A stretch of 64,000 bases of DNA. Origin: Fragum whitleyi. Its lineage: Eukaryota > Mollusca > Bivalvia > Cardiida > Cardiidae. The notes beneath the pieces are model-generated. The model was not told the origin of the DNA. It ran no database searches and was given only the letters and a program-made list of their open reading frames with translations. The stretch spans positions 36,724,457-36,788,456 of the forward strand of contig OX411544.1 in the NCBI GenBank assembly GCA_948146395.1, read 5' to 3'. Shown here piece by piece: positions 26,501 through 32,800 of the stretch (its first letter is position 1; every line of letters starts with the position of its first letter). A program made the translations under genes and the position numbers.

Positions 26501-29339
26501 GTACTGGTGTGATAAACAACAGAAGCCATGGTTAAGTGCACCAGCCGCCATGGACATAGGATTGCATTACCGTGAAACAAAACTAATCCTGTCATGCTCC
26601 CGCCGCTTATCATGTAATCCTGAGGTAATAATTTTATACCGGCAGTTTTCATGTCCCACGATCCCTTACGATCAAAATATATTGATCACTTAGGGCCTAC
26701 ATGATGGTAAATTCAAACAAGAAAGAGACCAACATGTGTTCATCGGTAGGCTTAGACCAGACATCAATGTGACACTTGAGATTGGACAGATTTTCGTTGT
26801 TTTGTCTCAGTACTGCCAAACTGAGCAGACATATTCATATATATGCGGGACTCGCCACAAGGGTTGGGAGTCTTATAGTCACTTTGTACAATTATACCAC
26901 TCTGACTCATTCTAAAACTTGACTCAGCAACCGTTTCTTAAAAAGAGGTAAGGGGTAAAAATATACTCAGCACGAAAAGAAAGTATCCACTTTTCTTTTG
27001 TCAATATCTTTTATATTTTAAAGATTAAATGATTAATTGAGGTACAATTGTGTTTGCAGCGCTTCGTTTTCTCATGCTAACATGATTTTTCATTCAAACA
27101 ACATGTAAATTTCGGTGTTTTTCAATAAATGTTGAAATGTTTGTTTTCTACGTCGACCTACGTCACGTGTTCGATCGTAAATTTCTTCTCAAATGAATTT
27201 AACCTCACACGCTCTGTGGTTAAGAAAATCAAACAATAGTTGTGTTCCGTACAACACAGTTTTGAAATGAGACCGAGAAAAACTTGACCACAGGCGTAAT
27301 CAATAACCGTCAAACGATGAATCAATTTAACGGACGTTAGTTGAAAGAGAAGAATAATAAAGACGTGGGCTCGCCATTCCCGATGGAGTCTCTCCAATGA
27401 GCAAGATGAAATGTTGACGTTAAGTGGCAGTGCAATTGTTGTCTTGTTTTCCAGCAAAAATGGAATGACCATTTTGGGATTGGTTTTCTTGACAAGGAAC
27501 GAGCAGACAGAATTTTGTTAATTTGGGCTTTGATTCTGCGTAAGATGTTTTATGAATGTTTGTGTTCATTTGACGTAACTTTAGTAGGAATAAGAAGAAG
27601 GAATGAAGTTGTCTTATAAATCAAGAATATCTATCGCAATAATATTGCGTTTCGCAAGCTTAAAACTGTCAGAAAATCGTTTGAATATTGAATTGAAAGT
27701 AGGCAGTTTTTGAAAACGACCCCCTGGCTACGTTAGCGCCTACAATTCGGTAGCGGCTTCTTTAAATCACATAGCACTTTTTAAATTTATTTCCAAACGA
27801 TTGGGGCGTAATTTTCAATATGTTTCATACAATTTCCTGTGAGCCCCTTTTAAAGAAATCCGAAGTTTTATTGGGTGGATACTTTTTATTTTTGCTCAGT
27901 ATATTTTACAAAGTAAAGGGCTTATGGAGAGATCTAACGATAATTTCTGTTAGACTGACGAGTTTCCGACGAAAAGGAAGAGTGAGTAACCCCATTATAT
28001 TATTATCATTCAATCGGGTTATGTCCCAAGGGCGTAACTCCCCGGTAGTCTCAATTTTGAACGTTACATATTTCATTGCGACCAGTCCAAAAATAGCATC
28101 GCATTCCGAGGACAGAAATCTGTACTAAACTCCCCGGTAACGCGATTTACGCGTGCGTGAAAGAAACAATCATCTGTTGAAAAAGAAAGTTGATGAATGA
28201 TCAGAACATCGAAACTACAGCTTGTTCAAGCTGTAGTTACGATGTTTTGATTATTCCCCAACGCTCAAATTATTACTTGAAGGGAGCGGCAGACGGAGGG
28301 CATTCATCTTTTGTCATAATCCACATATTGCCATTATCCTATATATTCATTGGTTTCGCCTTCTGAGTGCTTATAAATTTCAAAGTCCTAGATACGACTA
28401 TGTGTACCTTGTTTACTGAAAGTACTTACTTAACTTTAGGTCTCACGCAAAGCCAAGCTACATGTAGCATTTGAATTAAAATTCTATGTCGTCTGCACTA
28501 TTGAAAATGAATAAACTGGGTCGGACACGTGATTGCTGATCGATTGAAACCTCCCCATGTCCCATGAATAGGAGTGAATACAATTGAAATTACCGATCCA
28601 TTTTAACCTTGTTCCTTACCAAATTATGAAAACGTTGATTTTGTTATGCCATAGAATTTTCCCTGCCTTTAGGCCTACTGTAGTTGCAGGGTAACATCAG
28701 CTAGCATATACGTACAGTCTGACCATAGTCTTAGATAATTAACTAATTCTTATTTGTTATCATATGCAAATACAAAGTCCATAAAAATCAATATGAAAAA
28801 TAACCTCCATGTACAGAGCTGCATGTCAGCACATGCAAAAGTCTATCTGTCTAGATAATAAACATGCATAATTTGGAGAGAAAGAAAATAAAGGTTCAAC
28901 GTTGTCTAGTGTGAAAGAATCATCAATAGAGTCGAAATTAAGAAAAAAAACACGATATTTGTATTGCACAACACTAGTAGTGAAAAGATCGTGTAACTAG
29001 ATCTAGAACTAAAGATCTTTTATGTCATGCACAACATGTGGTGTAAATTAATGATATCCTAGAGGGTAAAGTGACCCAGTGTATCATTTACGCACTCCAA
29101 AATTGCACGCTATAAGTGCATTCGTCCTTGAAAAGGTTCATAATTGAATAATGTGTTTACAAGCGTGTATGTACAAATTTATCAAACCTTGTATTATTTC
29201 TACATAATGACAAAATTCTTACCGCAATCGGTGCCATTATTCCTGTGAACGAACTAGTTCTAAACCCACGTGTAGCAATCTTACAACTATCGATAAACTT
29301 CGCTATATGCATACACTTAGCTGCCATTCTTATCGGCAT
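2475..29339 (-). CDS. PRDX5-like: Peroxiredoxin-5-like protein, gene 1, six exons, complete
   Basis: Spliced CDS (5'->3'): 29339-29223, 21913-21779, 15056-14925, 13887-13849, 9263-9205, 2580-2475; 588 nt, 195 aa plus TAA. Every intron is GT/AG and phases are 0,0,0,0,2. Known for the family: PRDX5 is an atypical 2-Cys thioredoxin-fold peroxidase reducing H2O2, alkyl peroxides and peroxynitrite. Seen here: an Arg/Lys-rich presequence (residues ~1-34), MAPIA at the mature N-terminus, the active site PGAFTPTC with peroxidatic Cys, VCLSVNDPF, and the C-terminal resolving Cys in DATCSKA. Length fits the family (human precursor ~214 aa, mature ~161). Introns of 1.0-7.3 kb are filled with transposable elements. 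Probably mitochondrial; translation from the internal Met could give a cytosolic or peroxisomal form, although the LALL end is not a classical PTS1. Confidence 0.93.
2638..2745 (+). mobile_element. 3' end fragment of a Helitron/pearl-like element
   Basis: Contains the GACGACGGACGCC microsatellite run, then TCACCTTGAGCACTTGAGCT and CTAAAAA. This is the signature 3' end also seen at 8057, 18647 and 47158. Only the end is present. It lies in gene 1 intron 5 near exon 6. Confidence 0.6.
2805..2990 (+). repeat. tRNA-derived SINE head or fragment
   Basis: An A-box-like TAGCGACGTGGTAGAA is followed 40 bp later by a perfect B-box-like stem-loop CGGGTTCGAATCCCG. The cloverleaf is not complete, so this is a SINE promoter region rather than a working tRNA. 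Confidence 0.5.
3273..5395 (+). mobile_element. Pearl-like element with a 161-bp tandem core and 687-bp higher-order repeat
   Basis: The phrase CATTGAYCAAGTTTCAAGAA occurs at 3531, 3692, 3853, 4014, 4218, 4379, 4540, 4701, 4905, 5066 and 5227. Spacing is 161,161,161,204,161,161,161,204,161,161. The pattern 161x3+204 repeats with a 687-bp period. The 3' end is a GGAC microsatellite (5293-5352), then a small stem-loop CCGCCTCCGGCGG and CGTATAAAA. The 5' region (from AAGTGCCATCGTCACAAAAT) matches the minus-strand relative at 51845-52657, which has far fewer units, so the array expanded inside an element. Confidence 0.85.
5525..5642 (+). mobile_element. Left-end fragment of transposon A
   Basis: Starts TCAAAGTACTGAAAGTACTG then ATAAGTTGGAATGCGTTC, identical in layout to the left ends at 9473, 32801 and 38270, and keeps the following GACCTCAAG-type and GGTGATCACAT segments before diverging. 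It may pair with the right end at 9045 as a rearranged copy (A0); that is inference. Confidence 0.7.
5643..6125 (+). mobile_element. Pearl-like element, short tandem core and GGAC tail
   Basis: Three diverged units of about 130 bp containing CACCAAACCG and TTTCATCCAAATCGGTCCAT. They end in GACGTACGGACGGACGGACA and then GCTGCGTATAAAAGTG. The architecture is the same as at 3273-5395 but the core sequence differs. Confidence 0.65.
6366..8060 (+). mobile_element. Helitron-like non-autonomous element with ~11 x 145-bp repeats
   Basis: The 5' end AACAAGAGGGCCATAGTGGC can form a hairpin and is followed by CGCTCACCTGA. The 3' end has GAGCACTTCGTGCTC, then AGGTGAGCTAAAA, which is a hairpin just before CTAA and the inverse of the 5' CTCACCTGA. 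In between, GAGTGTCTACAAGG recurs at 6641, 6786, 6931, 7082, 7226, 7371, 7516, 7661 and 7806, i.e. every ~145 bp. An ACACGACGCACGACGGACGA microsatellite precedes the 3' hairpin. Terminal layout fits Helentron-associated (HINE) or pearl elements. Lies in gene 1 intron 5. Confidence 0.75.
8227..8274. repeat. Near-perfect 48-nt palindrome
   Basis: TCAAAGGTAAATTTTGTCTA and its inverse TAGACAAAATTGACCTTTGA flank CACAGG-like bases, giving a hairpin of about 22 bp. The remaining sequence of 8061-8519 shows nothing else. Confidence 0.6.
8520..9045 (+). mobile_element. Right-end segment of transposon A (copy A0)
   Basis: Matches the last ~520 bp of copies A1-A3: an internal double unit (CAGGTCGCGACGTTACCAAA then AAATAAGCAGATCACGT, twice), CATCCTGTTCACGTGATATG, TTTTGCGGTTTTGTTAAATC and the terminal TCCGCATTCCAACTT. 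Confidence 0.8.
9103..9185. repeat. Remnant of MITE D near the gene 1 exon 5 donor
   Basis: GGCCAGAGTCTTTGCTCTGC and GGAATTATTGGACATGTAAT align by eye with the end of MITE D (GTCAGAGTCTTTGTTTTACG ... GAAATTGTTGGAAATCTCAC at 13770-13832). It is only tens of bases from the exon 5 donor at 9205. Confidence 0.5.
9205..9263 (-). CDS. PRDX5-like: PRDX5-like gene 1, exon 5 (59 nt)
   Basis: It encodes AVDLELVEAKDALGNVRSKR with the last Arg codon split (phase 2). Acceptor attttcag|GCAGTT, donor AAAGAG|gtatga. It matches the ...LGNRRLKRF region of PRDX5. The exon lies between two copies of transposon A (right end at 9045, left end at 9473), with a remnant of MITE D downstream of its donor. Confidence 0.9.
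9660..10990 (+). mobile_element. Helitron-like segment nested in A1
   Basis: Starts GATAACAAGAGGGCC, contains six diverged ~155-bp units and ends with CACACGACGCACACGACGCA and GAGAACGCTGTGCTC. The same block sits at the same place in A2 (33000-33560, two or three units) and A3 (38470-39720). Confidence 0.65.
11217..11659. repeat. S element (foldback MITE, ~440 bp) nested in A1
   Basis: Ends ACAGTTAATAACATCGTGA and TCACGATGTAACTAACTGT are inverted. The centre is a palindrome, TTATTTTGTTCATCCTGAAC / AAAATTAGCG. The same element is at 34112-34546, 40275-40717 and free-standing at 23166-23700. Confidence 0.75.
12407..12551. repeat. Foldback element at the broken end of A1
   Basis: GGGCGTTAACATTTGCAG and CTGCAAATGTTAACGCC are inverted, with outer arms TAGGTTTTTTTA / TAAAAAAACGT. 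A related inverted pair (AAACCGGGCGTTAACGG / CCGTTCACGCCCGGGTTT) lies at 12832-12902. Confidence 0.6.
12560..13660. other. Stretch with small hairpins only
   Basis: Contains the inverted pair at 12832-12902 and the hairpin CTCGGGTTTTTCTCC / AAAAAACCCGAG at 13241-13281. No exon, tRNA or bounded transposon could be supported. Intron 4 of gene 1. Confidence 0.4.
13675..13835. repeat. MITE D, partial copy beside the exon 4 donor
   Basis: The right terminus GGAAATCTCACGCATAGGCT is the inverse of GAGCCTTTGCGTGAGATTTC at 47643. The interior CATAGTGAAGACACTGGTCA and CACAGACTAGTCAGAGTC is shared with 20989-21231 and 47642-47925. It ends about 14 bp from the splice donor at 13849. Confidence 0.7.
13849..13887 (-). 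CDS. PRDX5-like: PRDX5-like gene 1, exon 4 (39 nt)
   Basis: A 13-codon exon, IRCLADTCGEFTK, with a strong polypyrimidine acceptor (ttttttttcag|ATCAGG) and donor AAAG|gtatgt. It matches the LLADPTGAFGKE segment of PRDX5 and the same-length exon of gene 2. It is too short for ORF detection and was found from the conserved order and splice sites. A MITE ends ~14 bp downstream of the donor. Confidence 0.9.
14165..14345. repeat. Partial S element
   Basis: TTTATGAAATTGACTCATTC, GCTCACTCAACGCTCCATAC and CTCCGAACGCATTCG match one arm of the S element. A related arm and palindrome (TTATTTCGTCCGATTCGGAC / GAAATAAGCGATAT) lie at 14655-14815. Confidence 0.55.
14350..14600 (-). repeat. SINE, reverse orientation
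   Basis: GGGGTTTTATGCCGCTTTTA is the complement of the AAAGCGGCATTAAAC-type tail of the SINE at 50145-50386. The body shares AGGAAAGGATGTG and AGATAGCAGCTGG-like phrases with that copy. It lies in gene 1 intron 3. Confidence 0.6.
14925..15056 (-). CDS. PRDX5-like: PRDX5-like gene 1, exon 3
   Basis: 44 codons, acceptor aattccag|GAACAT and donor AATAAG|gtgtgt. It encodes EHFPTYLQDYDKLKAKGVDN followed by IVCLSVNDPFVMDAF and HLGAENK, the helix and strand segment after the active site. The Cys in VCLSVND corresponds to human Cys72 (mature numbering). Confidence 0.95.
15165..15560. repeat. Half-copy of the 82-820 foldback family
   Basis: Shares GAAAGTACCCCGGACGTAAA, TCTTTCTTTGATTTTGTTTT and GGCTGCGCCCTCATTA with the first element of the window. 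It begins ~110 bp upstream of exon 3 of gene 1, in intron 2. Confidence 0.5.
15600..15613. repeat. G14 homopolymer
   Basis: Fourteen consecutive G. No element boundary is evident around it. The interval 15614-16027 shows only a T/TTG-rich low-complexity tract (15795-15905). Confidence 0.9.
16028..16161. repeat. Foldback MITE, family T
   Basis: Termini GTAATAGTTCTGCAACATTT and AACATTGCAGAACTATTAC are inverted, and the centre GAGGTTTCCTAATTATAATC / ATTAGGAAACCTCGG continues the hairpin. Relatives are at 56128-56220 (partial) and 56384-56645. Confidence 0.75.
16860..17235. repeat. Degenerate tandem repeat, ~60-80 bp units (left part)
   Basis: Loose repeats of the type AATACGGTCATTATGCAGTC / AATGCGGCCATTTTGCCGTC. 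The same unit resumes at 18648-18741 and 19281-19660, so the array was split by two insertions (17236-18647 and 18742-19275). Confidence 0.5.
17236..18647 (+). mobile_element. Helitron-like element, ~8 x 145-bp repeats
   Basis: 5' end GACAAGAGGACCATGATGGT (hairpin) then CGCTCACCTGA. 3' end GAGCACGTTGTGCTC, then AGGTGAGCTAAAA. The word CTCTAG or its variant recurs at 17511, 17657, 17802, 17947, 18093, 18238, 18383 and 18527, a 144-146 bp period. A GACGACGGACGACACACGAC microsatellite precedes the 3' hairpin. Same family as 61529-62322. In gene 1 intron 2. Confidence 0.8.
18742..19275. mobile_element. Tc1/mariner-like MITE, 534 bp, with TA duplication
   Basis: Perfect 16-bp ends CACTGCCCTCCAAAAG and CTTTTGGAGGGCAGTG, extended by imperfect pairing to ~30 bp (CTTCACACACA / TGTGTGTGAAG), with TA on both sides (18740-18741 and 19276-19277). 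The interior has no transposase. TA duplication and end sequence fit Tc1/mariner. Confidence 0.85.
19281..19660. repeat. Degenerate tandem repeat (right part)
   Basis: Units such as ATACGACCGTTTTGCAGTCT and GTACGGACGTAAGGCCATCC continue the array of 16860-17235. Confidence 0.45.
19795..19945 (+). mobile_element. 3' end of a pearl-like element
   Basis: GGAACATTCCTGTGAAATTT and TTAAGAGGAGAAGATTT are followed by GACGGACGGACGAACGACGG and a small hairpin GGCCTTTTAGGGCTAAAA. Only one core unit and the end are present. Confidence 0.5.
20060..20340. repeat. Foldback MITE, family G
   Basis: Centre TTGGAATCGTCTCGACGAGA / CGATTCCAAT, with arms carrying GAGTACTCA / TTAGTACC. Related cores are at about 20920-20950, 23885-23912, 48440-48780 and 62330-62512. 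Confidence 0.55.
20989..21231. repeat. MITE D, ~243 bp copy
   Basis: Ends GAGCCTGTGCTTGACATTTC and GGAAATGTCACGCACAGGCT are inverted. Interior includes GCACAGTCTGTAAAGAATC and a short GACAGACAGACA run. In gene 1 intron 2. Confidence 0.75.
21779..21913 (-). CDS. PRDX5-like: PRDX5-like gene 1, exon 2 (active site)
   Basis: 45 codons, acceptor cttccag|GTTGGC and donor CAAAAT|gtaagt. It starts VGEPLPDVTLYE and ends with GTHVIFAIPGAFTPTCQN, the peroxidatic-Cys motif of the family (P-x3-T-x2-C intact). A 26-bp minisatellite begins only ~30-35 bp upstream in intron 1. Confidence 0.95.
21945..22870. repeat. 26-bp minisatellite beside PRDX5-like gene 1 exon 2
   Basis: Unit AGAGATCCAGATCATAGAGA plus GTGGTT, about 35 imperfect copies with 23-30 bp variants (extra GCG in GAGCGGATCC, or missing AGAG). 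It starts ~30-35 bp upstream (in gene sense) of the exon 2 acceptor at 21914. Confidence 0.95.
22871..23165. other. Short stretch with nothing recognised
   Basis: Part of gene 1 intron 1 with a short CACACAC tract near 23100-23135. Confidence 0.4.
23166..23700. repeat. Free-standing S element
   Basis: Starts TACAGTTAGTTACATCGTGA. Centre is the palindrome AAATTTTGTTCATCCTGAAC / AAAATTTACGATAT, flanked by GGGAGGTAAT / ATTACCTCCC. Both arms contain ATCGCTCA...GCGCTCCATT. It shows that the S element exists outside transposon A. Confidence 0.7.
24314..26267. mobile_element. Possible hAT-like non-autonomous element, ~1.95 kb
   Basis: Left end CAGGGGTTGACAC and right end GTGTCAAATTCTG are imperfect inverted repeats, and both sides carry AAGGAGTCC / GGACTCC phrases. 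It includes a foldback AAGAAGAAATTGCTTGTTAT / GGCAATTTCTTCTTTT (24410-24455), also seen at 60625-60670. No transposase ORF. Boundaries are tentative. Confidence 0.35.
25228..25250 (-). repeat. Solo terminal hairpin of transposon A
   Basis: CAGTGCTTTCAGTACTTTGA is the reverse complement of the 22-bp left-end hairpin of transposon A, with no further match. Confidence 0.4.
26268..28140. other. Stretch with nothing recognised
   Basis: Gene 1 intron 1. I see no repeat termini and no convincing exon; the reading frames here are short and lack recognisable domains. It is one of the few low-repeat stretches in the window. Confidence 0.35.
28145..28400. repeat. Foldback module, family H, copy 1
   Basis: Contains GAAACTACAGCTTGTTCAAG / CTGTAGTTACGATGTT inside a shared ~250-bp block (GCGTGAAAGAAACAATCATC ... 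AATTTCAAAGTCCTAGATAC) that recurs at 31345-31600. Confidence 0.7.
28401..29222. other. Start of gene 1 intron 1, nothing recognised
   Basis: AT-rich sequence immediately downstream of the exon 1 donor. No element or alternative exon could be supported. Confidence 0.35.
29223..29339 (-). CDS. PRDX5-like: PRDX5-like gene 1, exon 1 (mitochondrial presequence)
   Basis: 39 codons from ATG at 29339 to the donor GCG|gtaaga. It encodes a basic, Ser/Thr-rich, acid-poor leader (MAAKCMHIAK ... TRGFRTSSF) followed by MAPIA, which matches the MAPIK at the start of mature human PRDX5. A second in-frame Met at 29327 (MAAK) and a third at 29237 (MAPIA) are alternative starts. The presequence end is likely near GFRTSS. 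Confidence 0.88.
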
Positions 29340-29582
29340 GTGACCCTGTACACACTGAATAACTTAGTTTAACTCCGTCTATGCTAGGACTACACACATG
29401 GCAGGTCCGAGATTATTATCAGTGTCTATTGGGGATTAACGCATTCCTTTGACTCCAAGGACGTGATTAAAAATTAAAATAACCTTAAGTCAAGTTCACA
29501 GTTCATTGAAAATACCTGAGGCTACCTGATCAAAATAACTAGATTCTTAAAGAAAGTTCCTTACGATTGAACCAATATCCCG

Positions 29583-29720
29583 CCCTGCGCCAAGACAAAA
29601 CGGTGCAAACTGTTTGCCAATTATACCCCGCTTTGCACGTTCACATACGTGCAAAGCAGGGTAAAAATGGAAAACAGTTCCGATCGTTTTATTACCATGA
29701 ACCTTGTCATCTTGAACGCA
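29583..29720. repeat. Palindromic MITE F1, copy 2
   Basis: TTATACCCCGCTTTGCACGT / TACGTGCAAAGCAGGGTA centre with arms AAACGGTGCAAACTG and CGTTTTATTACC. The right end GTCATCTTGAACGCAG is recognisable. It lies ~245-380 bp upstream of the gene 1 start codon. Confidence 0.75.
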
Positions 29721-30470
29721 GCCTGGCTGGTTCGGCGATCTAGATTCTAAGATTATCTATTATGTCGATCTAGATAACGTAGAGCTCGCGATCGTTCCAG
29801 ATCGAAAGGTTTACATCCGATAGCACGGTCTAACTGAGGAGCAATTTGTCATGTGAACAGTAATTAGATCTATTTCCTATTTATGTTGGTATTATAAGTT
29901 ATAATTACTTAAACAGTACATCAGAGCACAAAAGAAAGATTTACTTTCCATCATTTAGCTTCAAATATGTTTTAAAATTATTATTTGGACTGTTTTTTTA
30001 TGTTGAGTCAAACATTTCTTAGGTTTTGGCATTGGTTCCAAAGGGTGTCGGAATGGGAGATTTAGATAAGATACACCTTTGACCGGAAGTAGAGATTAAG
30101 AGGTATACGTCACTAGCAGAGAGCAAATGTATAAAGAGTAAAGAAGGAATTTCGGAATTTTCAAACCTAAAAAACACCCTTTATAAAGCACAAATATGAT
30201 AAATAAACCAAATGATTTAAAAGAGAAAATACAGAATTAAAAACTGTCAATGTTTTTAAAAGTCAAAATGGTTTTGTTGTCTTGTAATTGATAATTGAAA
30301 TTCATTATAATCAATGCACTTCTAGTACTCCAAACTTTTCACTTTTAGGCTTATAGGATTAATAATGTTTGATTTCCATCGCAATTTTTACTAGATTTAT
30401 TGTATTATCACTAAAATCTTCATGTTTAAGGATATTCTGTTCAAAAATAATATGACTTATCTTTATAATT
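29721..30470. other. Stretch upstream of gene 1, nothing recognised
   Basis: No exon, element terminus or clear core promoter could be supported. Confidence 0.35.
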
Positions 30471-30473
30471 TTC

Positions 30474-30485
30474 ATAATAATAATA

Positions 30486-30522
<37 letters not shown>

Positions 30523-30545
30523 TAATAATAATAACTAATATAATA
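30474..30545. repeat. (TAA)n microsatellite
   Basis: About 20 ATA/TAA triplets with a few interruptions. 30546-31160 shows nothing else. Confidence 0.95.
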
Positions 30546-31344
30546 ATGATACAAAAAGGATAGATTAAAAGTACTATTAAAACATAATTTGATAGAAATG
30601 TTCTTGGGATGATATGTATACCAAAAGATAAGCTAAATAAAAATGCATTAAGTGCTTTGAAATACATAATTTTCAAATCAATTTATGGTTTGAATATCAA
30701 TTTTTGATCTGTTAAAAAAAAGTTCCAAAAAATCTCGGTAATCAAGGATAATTAAACCCATCAATATTTTTACTTTTATTTTCCTATACAATTCTATAGT
30801 AAAGAGAGGTCAGTTGTAATTTGATATACCTCTTACTACCATTGCGCCACCTGTGTAAGATAACTCTGCCTGGCTTTAATATCTAAATGTCCCATTAGGA
30901 TAACAAGCAAAATTTTGGTATACCGGGACATATAAGTGAAAGAGCATTTGATTGGTCAAAATTTTCAGTTAAATACGTCTTTAAATATTTCAATGACCAA
31001 TGAAATGTAACTTCACAAGATGGTTGATTTCCTTTAGGGAAGAAGAGAAAAGTGAAATGATACATTTATTTCGCCTTAAGTAGTCGATAATAGGACACTT
31101 TGCTCTAGTTGTTTTAGACATCGCGACTTTGGTTGTTGGCCTAACTCTATAGACGGAAAAACATTCTTAAAGTTAATAACATCGTGAAATTGACGCCTGT
31201 CTCGATCAAAAAACATTCCAAATCATTCGCACTAAATCGCTCAAGATGCCTATTTCTGTATCTGTAACACAATTCAAAATGTTCTTTTTATCATGACAAT
31301 ATCGCCACCTGGTGACCGTTTACAAGGGTGTTACTCCCGTTACG

Positions 31345-31600
31345 CAGTTTTCGCAAGTGCGTAAAAGAAATAATCCTCTGTTGAAAATTATCGATGATGA
31401 ATAATCATTACATCGAAACTACAGCTTATTCAAGCTGTAGTTACGATGTTATGATTATTCACCGACACTCAAATCATAGAAAATGGGAGCGGACGGAGGG
31501 CATTCATCTTTTCAAGTTATTCACAGTCCACATATCGGCTTTAGTTATCGCCTTTTGAGTGCGTATGAATTTCAAAGTCCTAGATACGGTAATGGTATAG
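31345..31600. repeat. Foldback module, family H, copy 2
   Basis: CGAAACTACAGCTTATTCAA / GCTGTAGTTACGATGTTATG centre and the same flanks as 28145-28400. A partial S-element end (AGTTAATAACATCGTGAAAT) sits just left at 31172. Confidence 0.7.
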
Positions 31601-31689
31601 GCCTACGCTTTAAGTGAGCAATATCATTTTCCACAATTTGTCCTTTTTCGGACTGCTCAGAGTTTCAACTCAAGTACTTGCCGGACTGG

Positions 31690-31878
31690 GATACTAAGTA
31701 GATGGGGCCAGCTGTTGGGGATGGGTGTACATTAGAATTCAAGGGAGTCTTTGAGTTTAACAAATGTGTTAAAATTCCTATTCAATGTTTCAATTTATTT
31801 GACCTTATTGTACATATATGTACTTGGACTAAATAAAAGATTTGTTCTGTTCTGTTCTGTTCTGTTCTGTACTATTAA
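31690..31878 (+). mobile_element. 3' end of a LINE with (TTCTG)n tail
   Basis: A run of about six TTCTG units follows GGACTAAATAAAAGATTTG. A short simple repeat after a poorly coding 3' UTR is typical of several non-LTR retrotransposons. No coding part is preserved here, so the family is an inference. Confidence 0.5.
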
Positions 31879-32184
31879 GCTATAATTGATAACCATAAAA
31901 AATCTACTCTGGTAGAGAACAACAGAAAACATATCAGTTTCAAGCCAATATTTATTTATTAATGTTCGCATTTATTAGCTTGGTTAATCTAGAATACTTC
32001 CATTAAACCATCTTACGGTCACGGCTATTTCGACCGCATACTGTTATTTTCTTCCTAATGTAGCTGGATTACGGATCGCAGAGCGATCTCTAAGTAGGGA
32101 TTAAGTGTCAGATTTGAAAATGATCTCTACGTATTATCGATTGCATAATTTGTCATGTTCTCATTAATTGACTATTTACCAGCC

Positions 32185-32260
32185 CTGGAGTACATAACAC
32201 GAGTGCAAAGCGGACTTTAATTTGCAAACAATATGTTATCCTCAGTCAACGCAAGACTGG
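32185..32260. repeat. Palindromic MITE F1, degraded remnant
   Basis: ATAACACGAGTGCAAAGCGG, TTTGCAAACAATATG and TTATCCTCAGTCAACGCAAG resemble half of F1. Confidence 0.45.
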
Positions 32261-32368
32261 TTTTGAAAAGGAGGAAAAGAAGTCACGAGGATTTTCGCTA
32301 AACCGTAATGCCAATAGTATAGTAGTTCATTAAGACATTTACTTCAAGTAAACTATAATAAGTAACCA

Positions 32369-32502
32369 TCCATGCGTTCAGGATGTCAAAACAGTGCAAA
32401 CAGTTTGCCAATTATATCCCGCTTTGCACGCAAGGGAACGTGCAAAGTGGGGTGTAATTGGAAAATTGTTTGCAAGCATCGTTTTGTCATCCTAAACGCA
32501 GA
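32369..32502. repeat. Palindromic MITE F1, copy 3
   Basis: Ends GCGTTCAGGATGTCAAAACA and CGTTTTGTCATCCTAAACGC; centre ATCCCGCTTTGCACGC / GTGCAAAGTGGGGT. Confidence 0.8.
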
Positions 32503-32800
32503 GCATGTTTTGGTTGTCCAGAGACGACACCCGATTTATAGTGAATCAAAAACTCAATTCTGACAGTCGACATTGTTCGATTTGGTAAGACATGGATTTA
32601 AGACAGATATTCCTGAATTTAGCGGAATTCCATTCTGAAAAAAAACTACTAACGCTTAAAAGATCTTATTTTTTTAGCCACCTATTTACGCATGTAATTC
32701 TACCTGTTTGTCCCATTCTGTCAAAGGTCAAGGTCGAAGTATTTGTCAATTGGGAAAGTACTTATCGATACATGCAAAAAATGAAACATCACACATAAAA

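Noticed and set aside
30359..30676. 105-aa hydrophobic frame
   Set aside because: It is the (TAA)n microsatellite read as Ile/Leu; no membrane protein is implied.
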